64,000 bases of DNA from Chitinophaga alhagiae. Its GTDB lineage: Bacteria > Bacteroidota > Bacteroidia > Chitinophagales > Chitinophagaceae. Under the pieces are notes generated by a model that made no database searches, had not been told where the DNA came from, and was given only the letters and a program-made list of their open reading frames with translations. Shown here one piece after another: positions 44,553 through 54,937 of this stretch. Position numbers and translations under genes: made by a program. The stretch's first letter is position 1; every line of letters begins with the position of its first letter. The stretch covers positions 657,343-721,342 of the forward strand of contig NZ_QXMH01000004.1 of NCBI RefSeq assembly GCF_003568665.1, in the 5' to 3' direction.

Positions 44553-46502
44553 CTACTTTGCCTGCTGCTGTTGTTCTTGTTGCCGCTGCCGCTGCTGCAT
44601 TTCCCTTTTTATCCTTTTCTCCAGCTTTGTTTGCAGCACGCTGAGCGGGCAGTTGATCTGCTGCCCAATGGGCTGCCGCCCCCGGTAGGTAATTACACGC
44701 ACCTGCGTGGCGCCTTTCGGCACATCCAGCGGGACGCCGGCATACCGGGCGCAAAAATTATCCGGGTTGGTGCCGTCAAAAGTGTAGTACACGTCAAGCC
44801 CCGGCACTTCCGTTGCCAGCGTTACTTTTAAAGAATCATCGCTGCCCTTGGCCACGTCAATAATGGCATCGTACATGCTGCGGGCGTATTTCACCCGGGC
44901 GGCGTCCAGGTAGTGGAACTGCTGCTCCACCCGGCGGATAAAATCAGGCCAGTTGCGCTTGCCCGCCGGTGACCAAAAAGCCTCAGACAATGCAAAGGAA
45001 CGCGGCCAGGTCATGTACTCCGCCTGGCGTTGGGTGGGCACGGCCTCCGTCCACAGGTTGCCCTGCCCGCCAAGAATATATTGCGGGTCTACACCTTCCG
45101 GCAGCGGGTCAAATTCATAACATGTTTTGAGCCGCAGCATGCCGTAGGTATTGGGCTCCACCAGCGGGTCTCCCTGGTAAAGGTCCAGGTAGGCCTGGCC
45201 CCAGGGAGACATCACTACCGGGTGTTTTCTTTTAGCCGCGGCCGTACCGGGGTTCATACCACGCCAGGACATAACGGCAATATCTACCGGCAACTCGTCA
45301 TTCAATATCTCATCCCAGCCTATCATCTTTTTGCCTTTGGCCACAATGAGCTGCCGCATCTTTTTCTCGAAGTAAGGCTGCAACCCTTCCTTGACAGTGA
45401 TACCCAGCTTTTTGGCCAATGCCAGGTCTTTCGGGCAGGCTTCCCAAAAACTCTTATGCGCTTCATCTCCTCCCACATGGATGTATTCTCCGGGGAACAA
45501 GGCCGCTACCTGTGTAAATACTTTATCCAGTACCTGCCAAACAGAATCGTTGGCCACGCACAATACATTGTTGATATCCTTTTTCAGGAACCTGCTGCCG
45601 GGGTTTACATCATATTGCAGCCCGGAGCAGGACAAGTGGGGGTAAGTGGCAATGAGCGCCAGGCAGTGCGCCGGTACGTCTATTTCCGGCAATACGGTCA
45701 CAAAACGTTCTTTGGCATAGGCCACTACTTCGCGGATATCCTCCTGCGTATAGTAGCCGCCGTCTGTGGCTTTCTCCCCGGGTTGGGGCGGGGCAAAAGT
45801 GCCCCATTGCCCGGTGCGGGGCACGCGCCAGGCGCCGGTTCCTGTCAGCTCCGGCATGCCTTTTATTTCAATACGCCAGCCCTGGTCATCCGTCAGGTGC
45901 CAGTGAAATACGTTGAATTTATACCTGGCCAGTTCATTGATGTATTGTTTGACCACCTCTTTGGGAAAGAAGTGGCGGCTCACGTCCAACATGAGGCCGC
46001 GCCAGCCAAAACGCGGGTAGTCCGTTATACTGACGCAGGGCAGTTCCCAGCGCGTATTTTCTACCACGGCGGGGCTGCCGATGGCGGGAGGCAGCAGCTG
46101 CAGCAGCGTTTGCATGCCATAAAAAAGCCCTTGCGGCCCGTTGGCGGCAATTACCACCTGGCCTTCCGATACCCGCAGCGTGTAGCCTTCATTACCCAGT
46201 GAGGCGTCCCGGCCGGCGTTGATGCGCAGCACGATCACATTCCCTTCCTGCGTGCCTTTGCCGGTTTGTACCGCTATGCGGTAGCCGGTGGGCGCGTTCA
46301 GCATGCCGGCCAGCAGTGACGCTACGCCGGAAGCCTCCGCACCGGACACCATGATGCGGGTATCCGGCCGCAATAAAAAATGCCCGTTCTGCACCGACAC
46401 GGATACCGGCTCCGGCACAATGCGTAAAGCCTGCTGCTGCTGGCCTGCGCCCGTGAGGCACATCACTATTCCCGCAAAAAGTAAAAAAGTAAATTTTCTC
46501 AT
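44553..46502 (-). CDS. GH20-family beta-N-acetylhexosaminidase
   Basis: The 649-residue protein has a signal peptide, an N-terminal GH20b-like domain (about 25-150), and the catalytic barrel (GWRGLMLDVSRHFFP; FHWHLTDDQGWRIEIKG). The conserved HVGGDEAHKS places the Asp346-Glu347 pair that handles the substrate-assisted mechanism. It releases terminal beta-GlcNAc or beta-GalNAc. The last ~20 residues are a Gln/Arg-rich tail (RQRQQEQQQQAK), possibly disordered. Its start codon overlaps the upstream sulfatase stop (ATGA), so translation is coupled. Confidence 0.95.
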   Translation of the reverse strand: MRKFTFLLFAGIVMCLTGAGQQQQALRIVPEPVSVSVQNGHFLLRPDTRIMVSGAEASGVASLLAGMLNAPTGYRIAVQTGKGTQEGNVIVLRINAGRDASLGNEGYTLRVSEGQVVIAANGPQGLFYGMQTLLQLLPPAIGSPAVVENTRWELPCVSITDYPRFGWRGLMLDVSRHFFPKEVVKQYINELARYKFNVFHWHLTDDQGWRIEIKGMPELTGTGAWRVPRTGQWGTFAPPQPGEKATDGGYYTQEDIREVVAYAKERFVTVLPEIDVPAHCLALIATYPHLSCSGLQYDVNPGSRFLKKDINNVLCVANDSVWQVLDKVFTQVAALFPGEYIHVGGDEAHKSFWEACPKDLALAKKLGITVKEGLQPYFEKKMRQLIVAKGKKMIGWDEILNDELPVDIAVMSWRGMNPGTAAAKRKHPVVMSPWGQAYLDLYQGDPLVEPNTYGMLRLKTCYEFDPLPEGVDPQYILGGQGNLWTEAVPTQRQAEYMTWPRSFALSEAFWSPAGKRNWPDFIRRVEQQFHYLDAARVKYARSMYDAIIDVAKGSDDSLKVTLATEVPGLDVYYTFDGTNPDNFCARYAGVPLDVPKGATQVRVITYRGRQPIGQQINCPLSVLQTKLEKRIKREMQQRQRQQEQQQQAK

Positions 46503-48088
46503 TTCCCTGTTTGTTTTATATATCCCTTCTTCCAGATATCTACCGCTGCATTGTTCTGCAAGGGCGTACCCGGCGTGCTCCGGCCGTTCGCCACATATTG
46601 CTCCATCAAACCGGTAAGGCGTTTCACCACCTCCGGCCGCTCCCCTGCCACGTTCTGTTTCTCGGAAACATCCGCCTCCATGTTATAGAGCTGCACAAGC
46701 GGCAAACCCTGCTGATAAGCCTTATTGTTCCGGGGAGCCGCCCAGCCGCCTGAACCGGGGCCGAACACCAGCTTCCATTGGCCTTCCTGGATGGAAAAGT
46801 TGCCGTCAATAGAGGCATACACAATGGCCGGGCGTACCGGCCCTGTTGCCTTGCCGGTAAAGCAGGGCAGCAGGCTGTAACTGTCTTCCGCCGCGTTGCC
46901 GGGCAGCTTCACCTGCAGCATGTCCGCGCTGGTGGCCATCAGATCTGTAAGGGATACGGTAGCATTGCTGACAGACCCGGCCGGAATGGCGCCCGGCCAG
47001 CGCACCACCAGCGGAACGCGGTGGCCGCCCTCCCAGATGTCTGCCTTGTACCCGCGGAAGGTATAGCTGGGGTAATGGCCCATTTTTTCCACGTTGTACT
47101 TGTTCAGTACGTAGGGCGCAAAACCATTGTCGCTGGTAAAGTACACAATGGTGTTGCCTGTGATGCCCGCGGCATCCAGCGTTTGCATGATCTGGCCTAC
47201 CACCCAGTCTGTTTCCATTACAAAATCACCATAGGCCGTAACGCCGCTTTTTCCCGCAAACGCGGCTCCCGGCACTACGGGCGTATGGGGTGAGGGCAAA
47301 GCGAAGTATAAAAAGAAAGGTTGTTTTTTGCCGGCCTGCGCAGTGATGATCTGCTGCGCTTTACGGGTGATGGCGGGCAGTACGTTCACTGCCTCAAAGT
47401 TTTCCGCCGCCGGGCCGCTGCGGCCGTATTGTTTGGTGACCGAGGGTATGCCCATGGTTTTGTTGTTCTCAATAAAAACGTACGGCGGCATATCCAGCGA
47501 AGCGCTGATACCGTAGTAGTAATCGAAGCCTCTTGTAGTTGGCCCCTGGTGTATGGGTTGGCCATAGTCTATTTCCCAGCCCGTTTTAATGTTCGTATAG
47601 CCATTCTTTACAGGCCAATCCATACCCAGGTGCCACTTACCCACACAAGCGGTGTAGTAGCCTTGCTGTTTAAAAAGTTCCGCCACCGTGAGGCGCTCCG
47701 GCTCAACGAGGGGAGGCGAATAGCCAAATAGCACCCCTTTTTGCAGCGTTGAGCGCCAGGGGTACCTACCGGTAAGAATACTGTATCTTGAAGGTGTGCA
47801 TACCGCGGACGAAGAATGGGCATCTGTAAACTTCATTCCTTCCGCTGCCAGCCGGTCTATGTTCGGCGTTGGTATTTTGCCGTTGGGGTTAAAACATTGC
47901 AGGTCCCCATAGCCCAGGTCATCCGCGAGAATATAGACCACGTTCACGCCGCCTGCCGCCTGCTTATTGTCTTCCACGCTTTTCGGCACGCGGCATGCCG
48001 CCAGCAGTACACCGAAAATGCAATACGTCAAAACACCGCTCCATATCCGCACTGCCGCAACGGGCGGCACATCCACACAAGTTTTCAT
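46499..48088 (-). CDS. S1-family sulfatase (lipoprotein)
   Basis: The preferred start is ATG 48086-48088, which gives a lipobox (LLAAC, Cys32); a frame to 48169 also exists. The 529-residue protein has ILADDLGYGD and the formylglycine motif CTPSR (Cys97, CxPxR form) followed by ILTGRYPWR. As a lipoprotein it may act at the outer-membrane surface, unlike the two soluble sulfatases of this locus. The stop overlaps the GH20 start by 4 bp. Confidence 0.93.
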   Translation of the reverse strand: MKTCVDVPPVAAVRIWSGVLTYCIFGVLLAACRVPKSVEDNKQAAGGVNVVYILADDLGYGDLQCFNPNGKIPTPNIDRLAAEGMKFTDAHSSSAVCTPSRYSILTGRYPWRSTLQKGVLFGYSPPLVEPERLTVAELFKQQGYYTACVGKWHLGMDWPVKNGYTNIKTGWEIDYGQPIHQGPTTRGFDYYYGISASLDMPPYVFIENNKTMGIPSVTKQYGRSGPAAENFEAVNVLPAITRKAQQIITAQAGKKQPFFLYFALPSPHTPVVPGAAFAGKSGVTAYGDFVMETDWVVGQIMQTLDAAGITGNTIVYFTSDNGFAPYVLNKYNVEKMGHYPSYTFRGYKADIWEGGHRVPLVVRWPGAIPAGSVSNATVSLTDLMATSADMLQVKLPGNAAEDSYSLLPCFTGKATGPVRPAIVYASIDGNFSIQEGQWKLVFGPGSGGWAAPRNNKAYQQGLPLVQLYNMEADVSEKQNVAGERPEVVKRLTGLMEQYVANGRSTPGTPLQNNAAVDIWKKGYIKQTGK

Positions 48089-48192
48089 TATCATCTGTTT
48101 AAGTCTGCAAAACATGTTACTGGGGCCGGGCATTGCATCCCGGCTTTGCCTGGATGGCAGGCAAATCAACTATCAATTGACGTGAGGGGAAT

Positions 48193-48219
48193 ACGGCGGG
48201 AGACCATTGCTCCCGCCGT
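48193..48219. promoter_or_regulatory. GC-rich intercistronic hairpin after SusD
   Basis: ACGGCGGGAG (48193-48202) pairs perfectly with CTCCCGCCGT (48210-48219) around a 7-nt loop. It begins 12 bp past the SusD stop on the transcribed (minus) strand and has no U-tract. It could partly terminate the transcript or protect the susCD mRNA 3' end, so that downstream enzymes are made at lower levels. Confidence 0.65.
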
Positions 48220-48231
48220 TACTTTACCAAT

Positions 48232-49968
48232 TTACCAACCAGGATTTTTTGTCAGTGCGGGATTTATGATGATCTCGTTCATCGGGAACGGCATCAGGTA
48301 ATTTTTGCCCGGGTCAAACTGGTACCCGTTCGGCAACTGCGTTTTGAAAGGCAGAAAATAATTATCGTCGTCTTTAGCAATCGTTCTGCCGGAACCGTTG
48401 TTCATGATCGGCTCAAAATAGGCGCCCTGGAAATTTTGCCCGATGATCAGCTTGGCGGCCGCCCACCTCCTGATATCATCGAACCGGAAATCTTCACCCA
48501 GCAATTCTACGCGGCGCTCTCTCCTGATCTCCTGCAGCAGGGGCGAAAGAGGATAACCATGGTCAGGCCATTCAGGATCGGCAACAATTGCGCCCACCAT
48601 GAGCGGCGGCATGTTCACACTGGCCCTGCTTCTCAGTTTGTTGATGGTTATATCTGCCACAGCCTGGTCAAATTCTCCCAGTTCCGCTTTTGCTTCTGCA
48701 TAGATCAGCAACACTTCGCCGTACCGGAAAAACACGGTGATCATGTCCCATGTTTTGGGGTTTGACGTGGGGCTTTCCAGGTCATACGTATAAAACTTCT
48801 GGCTGGTATAACCGGTAGGCTGGTATTGCCCTGCCGCGTCTACCGTCGTAAACGGGTTCACGAACCGGGTAGTGTCTCCCAGGGCGGAGATCCTGTATAC
48901 TTCACCGGGGGTGAATACGGACATGTCCAGCCGGGGGTCCCTGTTCTTGCCGATGTTGGCCAGGGACTGGTCCCCTTCGTACAACGGGCTCACGCTGATG
49001 GGCAGGCCGTCTGTACAGAGGAAGCTCCTGATGGCAGAGCGGGTGTAGCCTACTTTGTGCGGCCACTGATTGATATCCGGGTTGCCGTATATCTCCCTTC
49101 CTCCCCCGCCGAACTTCAGGTTGCTGAACTGGCGCGCAAAGATGATCTCTTTTACGGGGATCTGCGAACCGGCAATGGTATGGTCATTATGTACCTTCTG
49201 GAAATCATCGTCCAGCGTATAGCCGTAGTTATCCATCAGCAATTTGGCAGACTCCGCCGCTATGCGCAGAAATTTGTTATAGTCGCCGCCCGGCACGCCG
49301 AAAGGCGTACCGTTGTGGTATTTCTCCCATGTACCTTCAAACAGCGCTATTCTTGCTTTGAACGCAATGGCGGCGTCTTTGTTGATACGCTGGTACTCAT
49401 TGCTCAGTTTGAGCTGGTCTTTTGTTTTCAGGAGCGCAATGGCCTTGTCCAGGTCAGACAGGATGAAATCCGCCACAGAATCCCGCCGGGTCCGCAGCAT
49501 GTACAGGCGCTCGTCCGTGCTTTTGAGCGGCTCTGTTACCAGTTGTGCGGCGCCCACATTGCCGAGGATGTCAAAATAGTGCCTGGCCCTGATAAAATAG
49601 GCCTCTCCCTTGTATTGATCGCCGTCTGCCTCGGTCACCCTGTCCATATTGGCGATCATGATATTCACGTTCCTGATGTGGGTGTAGGAAGACCCGGTAG
49701 CATCTGCGGTGGGCTGCGTAAGCCCGTTCATCCAGGTAGAGGCGCCGTTGGTGGAGAGGGCGTTGTCCGACCCATTGTCCATCTCATATTGGTTCTTCCA
49801 TGAGTTGTGGTACAGGTTGTTCACGTATAACTGCAGATCGTTAGCCGTTTTCCAGAACTCAGGCTCTGAAATGGTATCCAGCGGCGCGCGTTCCAGAAAG
49901 TCTTTTGTGCAGCCGGCCGCAAGGGCTGTTATAACAAAGAACGATATAATAGATTTTAGCTTATTCAT
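48232..49968 (-). CDS. SusD/RagB-type glycan-binding lipoprotein
   Basis: The 578-residue protein has a lipoprotein signal (AAGC, Cys20). SusD-family helices follow (QYKGEAYFIRARHYFDILG) and C-terminal blocks (VLLIYAEAKAELGEFDQA, ERRVELLGEDFRFDDIRRW). It binds the PUL glycan at the surface with the SusC partner encoded 27 bp upstream. It is about 100 residues longer than the SusD at 1619-3046. Confidence 0.95.
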   Translation of the reverse strand: MNKLKSIISFFVITALAAGCTKDFLERAPLDTISEPEFWKTANDLQLYVNNLYHNSWKNQYEMDNGSDNALSTNGASTWMNGLTQPTADATGSSYTHIRNVNIMIANMDRVTEADGDQYKGEAYFIRARHYFDILGNVGAAQLVTEPLKSTDERLYMLRTRRDSVADFILSDLDKAIALLKTKDQLKLSNEYQRINKDAAIAFKARIALFEGTWEKYHNGTPFGVPGGDYNKFLRIAAESAKLLMDNYGYTLDDDFQKVHNDHTIAGSQIPVKEIIFARQFSNLKFGGGGREIYGNPDINQWPHKVGYTRSAIRSFLCTDGLPISVSPLYEGDQSLANIGKNRDPRLDMSVFTPGEVYRISALGDTTRFVNPFTTVDAAGQYQPTGYTSQKFYTYDLESPTSNPKTWDMITVFFRYGEVLLIYAEAKAELGEFDQAVADITINKLRSRASVNMPPLMVGAIVADPEWPDHGYPLSPLLQEIRRERRVELLGEDFRFDDIRRWAAAKLIIGQNFQGAYFEPIMNNGSGRTIAKDDDNYFLPFKTQLPNGYQFDPGKNYLMPFPMNEIIINPALTKNPGW

Positions 49969-49995
49969 GTTCTGACGTTTTTACTGAAGTGTCCA

Positions 49996-52900
49996 TTAAA
50001 AAGTAACGTTACAACCAAAAGAAAATACCTTCTGCAACGGGTAATTGCCGTAGCCGGTCAGTTCCGGGTCAAAAAACATGTATTTGGTGCTTGTGAAAAG
50101 ATTTTCTCCCGAGAGGTAGAACCGGAGCTGGTTAGCCCTGATCCTGCTGATCAGCGAAGCGGGGAGGCTGTAGCCGAGCTGCAGGGATTTCAGCCGCAGG
50201 TAGGCCTTGTTCTGCAGATACCGGTCGCTGGTAGCTTTGTTCATGGTAGTGCGCGCTACCCCGGCGCCGCCGAAATAGGGTTTGGGGAAATAGGCGTTCG
50301 GGTTATCGGCGCGCCAATAATCTTCCTGCCCTCTTAATATCACCACGCCGCCTTCACCCTGGCTGGGGCCCCAGAACGCGTTCTGCACGCCGCCGCCGGG
50401 CCATATGGCCTGTTTGGCCACGCCTTGTATCATGAAGCTGAGGTCAAAACCTTTGTAATTGGCGCCTGCGTAAACACCGTATTTGTACCGGGCCTGGGTG
50501 TTGCCGATCACGGTCATGTCTCCAGGATCATCCGCCCTTTTCTGTCCGTCGTTCACTTTACCGTCTCCGTTCAGGTCACTGTATTTCATATCTCCCGGCA
50601 TCCAGTTGCCGCTAAAGATGAACGACTGGTCTATGTTACGTTTGGTCACTTCTTCAGCAGACTGGTACAGCCCTTCCGACTTGTAGCCCCATATCTCGCC
50701 GATCACCTGGCCCTCGTAGAAAGTGCTTAACAGTTTCAGCGGGTTGTTGTAGCTGGTCACTACAGACCGGTGGTCTGACAGGTTCACGTTCACAAAATAG
50801 CTGAAGCCTTTACCGAGCGCCTGCTTCCAGTTCACCTGTACTTCCCATCCTCTTGTTCTCAGGGAGCCGTCGTTATTGCGGGGCACCGTGCCGCCGTATA
50901 TCTGGGGCATGGCCATACCGGGGCCAACCAGGTTGTTGATGTCTGACTGGTACCAGTCTGCCGTAATAGACAGCCGGTTATTGAACAGGTACATATCCAG
51001 CCCTATGTCTTTGGTATTTACTTTTTCCCAGGTAAGACCGGTAGTGGTCTCGTTCGGGGGGGTTACGAGGAAAGATTTGTCTCCCCCCAGCAGGTAATTG
51101 CCCAGCCCGTTAGACATGAGCGGGATGTAGAGGTAATTGGCCACGTTCTGGTTGCCGATGGAGCCCCAGGAAGCGCGGAATTTCATCATGCTGATGTGCT
51201 GTTTGAACGGGAAGAAATGTTCTTTGGCAATATTATAGCCTACAGACACGGAGGGGAAAGTACCCCAGCGGCTGCCCGGCGCAAACCTGGAAGAGCCGTC
51301 TCTGCGTACGTTGGCCTCAAACAGGTATTTTTCATGGAAGTTGTAATTCAGCCTGCCGAAGTAGCTCTGGGTAGACCAGTGGCCCTTGTCATCAGCCGGG
51401 TTCTTTACGCCTACCGTGGTGCTGAGAGAAGGCACATTGTCCGTCAGCAGGTAAGTACCATTGCCGCTCAGGCCAAAGATGGTCTGCAGTTCCTGCTGGT
51501 ACCCTACCAACGCGCCGATGTAATGCCCGCCAACCTGCCGGAAATAGGTGCTGGTGATGTTGGGAGACGTATAGGTGGTGGTACGGGCGCTGGCAATGTA
51601 CCTGGTCTGGGACTGCGTTATCCCGTACATTTTGGTACCGTCCGGCTGCATCTGGTAGAAGGTGTTCGCAATGTTCGTCTGCGAATAGTTGGTATAGGTG
51701 TAGTTATACTGCAGGGTGGTAACCCAGTTCTTGACCGGTTCCAGGTGTATGTTGGGAGACAGCACCCATTGGGCGGTTTTGCGGTGCTCCTTTTCATTCA
51801 GCCCGGAGTTGATGCCGGATGCGTTGAAGTACCCCCCTTCCGGATTGTATAAAGGCAGTGTAGGCGCATTGCGGGATATCCTGTTCATAAAGAAGTTACG
51901 GCCGTCTGCGCTGATATCCCACGGGTAGCTGTCTTCAGAGCCCACGTATTTGGTGATCAGGCCTGCTCTCAGCCAGCTGAGCGGCGTTGCTTCAATTCTA
52001 CCGCTCAGGGTCTTCCGCGTATACTCTTCAGACGCGTACCTTGAAATACCGTCTTCATGGAAGAAGCCGCCGGACAAGGCATAGCTGACGTTCTTGCCGG
52101 AACCGGAAATGCTGATGTTGTGCGTTTGCCTGATGGCATTTTTCCTGAACAGCACATCATACCAATCCGTATTGGCGTTGGCGCCCAAACCTGAACCGCT
52201 AAAGTTCCAGCCCGTGCCGGTCGCGTTCGGTATAGCGCCGGGCGTGTTCACGGGGTCTTGCATGAACTGTTTGATACGGTCAATAGCCTCCGGGGTGTAA
52301 GGTTGCGCCACACCGCTGTTCACTGCGGCGGAGTCAAGGATCAATGCAAAGGTGAGCGCGTCTACCTGCTTGGGAAAAGTGGTAGGCTGCGCCAGCGCAT
52401 AGTTATAGGAATAGGACACTTTCATGCCGCCGCCTTCCAGGCCGGTTTTGGTGGTGATCAAAATAACACCGTAGGCCGCACGGGCGCCGTAAATAGCGGT
52501 GGAAGCGGCATCTTTCAATACCGAAATAGATTTTACGTTGTTGGGGTCTACATCGTTCAGGTCCATGGGTACACCATCTACCAGCACAAACGGCGCTCCG
52601 GGCGTAAAGGACGCCCCGCCTGCGGTGTTTGACAAAGAGGCCAGTCCCCTGATATTAACGGAATGGCCTTCACCCGGCTGCCCGGAAGACGCTGTGGCCT
52701 GGATGTTGAGGCCGGGCACCGCGCCTTGCAGCACTTGCTGCAGGTTAGATACCGGCCTGTCTGCCAGCTGCTCTCCGCTGATCTGGGTGATAGCCCCGGT
52801 CAGGTTCTCCTTCTTCTGAACGCCGTACCCAACGGTTACCATTTCGTTTAGTACAGATACGGCTTTTACCAGCACCGCATCAATACCTGACCGGCCGCTC

Positions 52901-53499
52901 ACCTCTTTTTCCTGTTTGGTGTATCCGATGAATGAAAATACCAGTGTGCCGTTGCCGTTCTCCAGCGAGAGCGAATAGTGGCCATTGGCATCCGTAACGG
53001 TGCCGCTGCTTTGGCCTTTCAAGCCTACGCTTACGCCCGGCAAGGGGTTGCCCTGCTCATCGGTGACCCTGCCTTTTACCACAAATGGCGGCACGGCAGG
53101 CCTGTCAGGCACTTCTCTGCCAACAGACGCCGGGTGCTGGAGCACTACTACCGTTTTGTTCTGGATACGGTAGTTGAGGGGGTAATTCTTAAAACAGATA
53201 GCTAATATTTGAGGAACAGTAGCATCTTTCACCGTAATACTGATAGACGGTGCATTTTTTACATCTTCATCGTTGTACAGGAACTGGTAGTCCGTTTCCT
53301 GCTGAATAACGCTGAGTACCTTGGACAGCTTTACGTCCCTGAGGTCCAGGGTCAGTTTTGTTTCCTGCGAGTAGCCTGCAGCATGCAAATTCACTACACA
53401 TGCCAGGGTCAAAAATACAGTGATACGCATGGCTCGGACAATTAATGCCGAGATGCCATGCCCGGCAAACCGGCCTTGGATAAATAGATTTTTCTTCAT
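49996..53499 (-). CDS. SusC/RagA-type TonB-dependent transporter with STN domain
   Basis: The 1167-residue protein has a long basic N-region and signal peptide (cleavage near residue 45, AAGYSQ). Its STN domain is at about 50-125 (LDLRDVKLSKVLSVIQQETDYQF), then a carboxypeptidase-like beta domain (GRVTDEQGNPLPGVSV), plug motifs (EMVTVGYGVQKKENLTGA; VNIRGLASL; VLVDGVPMD) and a barrel ending GCNVTF. The STN domain should signal to the FecR encoded just upstream. It is the main importer of the large PUL. Confidence 0.95.
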   Translation of the reverse strand: MKKNLFIQGRFAGHGISALIVRAMRITVFLTLACVVNLHAAGYSQETKLTLDLRDVKLSKVLSVIQQETDYQFLYNDEDVKNAPSISITVKDATVPQILAICFKNYPLNYRIQNKTVVVLQHPASVGREVPDRPAVPPFVVKGRVTDEQGNPLPGVSVGLKGQSSGTVTDANGHYSLSLENGNGTLVFSFIGYTKQEKEVSGRSGIDAVLVKAVSVLNEMVTVGYGVQKKENLTGAITQISGEQLADRPVSNLQQVLQGAVPGLNIQATASSGQPGEGHSVNIRGLASLSNTAGGASFTPGAPFVLVDGVPMDLNDVDPNNVKSISVLKDAASTAIYGARAAYGVILITTKTGLEGGGMKVSYSYNYALAQPTTFPKQVDALTFALILDSAAVNSGVAQPYTPEAIDRIKQFMQDPVNTPGAIPNATGTGWNFSGSGLGANANTDWYDVLFRKNAIRQTHNISISGSGKNVSYALSGGFFHEDGISRYASEEYTRKTLSGRIEATPLSWLRAGLITKYVGSEDSYPWDISADGRNFFMNRISRNAPTLPLYNPEGGYFNASGINSGLNEKEHRKTAQWVLSPNIHLEPVKNWVTTLQYNYTYTNYSQTNIANTFYQMQPDGTKMYGITQSQTRYIASARTTTYTSPNITSTYFRQVGGHYIGALVGYQQELQTIFGLSGNGTYLLTDNVPSLSTTVGVKNPADDKGHWSTQSYFGRLNYNFHEKYLFEANVRRDGSSRFAPGSRWGTFPSVSVGYNIAKEHFFPFKQHISMMKFRASWGSIGNQNVANYLYIPLMSNGLGNYLLGGDKSFLVTPPNETTTGLTWEKVNTKDIGLDMYLFNNRLSITADWYQSDINNLVGPGMAMPQIYGGTVPRNNDGSLRTRGWEVQVNWKQALGKGFSYFVNVNLSDHRSVVTSYNNPLKLLSTFYEGQVIGEIWGYKSEGLYQSAEEVTKRNIDQSFIFSGNWMPGDMKYSDLNGDGKVNDGQKRADDPGDMTVIGNTQARYKYGVYAGANYKGFDLSFMIQGVAKQAIWPGGGVQNAFWGPSQGEGGVVILRGQEDYWRADNPNAYFPKPYFGGAGVARTTMNKATSDRYLQNKAYLRLKSLQLGYSLPASLISRIRANQLRFYLSGENLFTSTKYMFFDPELTGYGNYPLQKVFSFGCNVTF

Positions 53500-53662
53500 A
53501 CCTTGGTACGATTAAGGGTAGAATAATACCTGCTCGTTCTCTCCTGCCGAAAGCATTAGCCCAGGCGGGTGTTGACCGGAATGAACAGGTGATTTCAACT
53601 TCTGGAGCCGGGGATGTTGGAGCATTCCTGGCTTTTTTTTGACTTTGATTGATATACTTTTT

Positions 53663-54859
53663 CTATTTCATTACGTGCAATTCATGATCTTTAAACGTGA
53701 AATGTACTTTTCCTGTCAGTTCTATTAAACTTAAGATCCCTTTTATATCCTCATACCGCCGGATGCGCCCGGTGAAGTGAAACAGGGTATCTACACCGTT
53801 ATCGTACTTCACCTCTACGTTATACCACCTGGACAGTTTCCGCATCAGGCTGCCCAGCGACTCGCTGTCAAACACGAACATACCGTTCTTCCAGGCCAAT
53901 GCCGCCTCTACGTTCACCTTGCTGACCTGTATGGCCGGGTTGTTTTTCCCGATCACCGCTTCATAGCCCGGCTTCAGCATAACACCGCCGCCGCCGCTAT
54001 TGACGCGTACCGATCCTTCCGCCAGGGTTGTTTTATGCACAGGGTCATCAGGGTAAGCGCTCAGGTTGAACTTTGTACCCAGCACGGTAATGTCCATCCT
54101 GTCCGTATTGACAATGAAGGGCTGTTTTGCATCTTTCGCCACTTCAAAATAGGCTTCCCCGCTCAGGTACACTTTCCGTTCTTTTCCATTGAACTGTGTG
54201 GGGTAACGCAGCGAAGACGCGGCGTTGAGCCATACCTTTGTACCGTCAGACAGCTCTATGCGGTATTCTCCGCCGCGGGGCGTTACCAGCGTATTATACA
54301 ACGTGGCCACATGCGCGCCGGCCGGGCCGGATACATAACTCAATGCGCTGGCGCTGTTGCGTACTTTTGTACCGTCTTTTTCTGTGATGGCCTTTTGCAG
54401 GCTATCGTTCAGGTTGACCTTTTCCCCGTTGGCCAGGATGAGCTGCGCTACTTTTCCCTGCGGGAAGATCTGTAGCTCTGTTGAGGCCAGCGTTTCTTCC
54501 CCTTGCGGCGCCCTGAGCCAGAAGAAATACAAGGCGGCCCCGCCCAGCAGCAGCAACGGCAACAGCATGGCCGCATACCGGAGCGCCTTGCGCACCGCCA
54601 CCACCCGGCCGGCAGGCCGTTTCCCGGAGATCTTCTCAGACAGCTGCCGCCAGTGTACCGACCTATCCCGGTCATGCTCCCAATACTGTACCCGCTCCTG
54701 GAGGTATGCCGGATCTGTGAGGCGTTCCCAAAGCGCTTTATTTTCGCTGCTCTCCTCTACCCACGCCTGCAGTGCTGCCGCCTCTTCAGGGGTCAGTTCC
54801 CCTTGCAGGGACTTGCCTATCAATGCGGCTATGTCGAGATATTTTTCGTTCTGTTCCAT
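53663..54859 (-). CDS. FecR-family anti-sigma factor
   Basis: I start at ATG 54857-54859 (MEQNEKYLDIAAL); the frame extends to 54913. The 398-residue protein has an N-terminal sigma-binding helical part, a membrane helix near residues 95-115 (YAAMLLPLLLLGGAALYFFW), a FecR domain (VTPRGGEYRIELSDGTKVWLNA; SGEAYFEVA) and a C-terminal DUF4974-like domain (LSRWYNVEV). It should pair with the sigma factor at 56472-57026, but a GH28 gene lies between the two. Confidence 0.93.
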   Translation of the reverse strand: MEQNEKYLDIAALIGKSLQGELTPEEAAALQAWVEESSENKALWERLTDPAYLQERVQYWEHDRDRSVHWRQLSEKISGKRPAGRVVAVRKALRYAAMLLPLLLLGGAALYFFWLRAPQGEETLASTELQIFPQGKVAQLILANGEKVNLNDSLQKAITEKDGTKVRNSASALSYVSGPAGAHVATLYNTLVTPRGGEYRIELSDGTKVWLNAASSLRYPTQFNGKERKVYLSGEAYFEVAKDAKQPFIVNTDRMDITVLGTKFNLSAYPDDPVHKTTLAEGSVRVNSGGGGVMLKPGYEAVIGKNNPAIQVSKVNVEAALAWKNGMFVFDSESLGSLMRKLSRWYNVEVKYDNGVDTLFHFTGRIRRYEDIKGILSLIELTGKVHFTFKDHELHVMK

Positions 54860-54871
54860 ATGCGTGACTAT

Positions 54872-54889
54872 AGTAGAAACAACCTCAGG
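54872..54889 (-). repeat. 18-bp leader repeat, copy 1 (upstream of fecR)
   Basis: On the minus strand CCTGAGGTTGTTTCTACT lies 12 bp upstream of the FecR start codon. An exact copy is at 56410-56427, 14 bp upstream of the GH28 start. The A/G-rich stretch that follows on the plus strand is also similar. Confidence 0.85.
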
Positions 54890-54937
54890 TGAAAAAGGGG
54901 TGAAAGGAGGCATTATTTTTTTTTGCCGTAAACGGGG

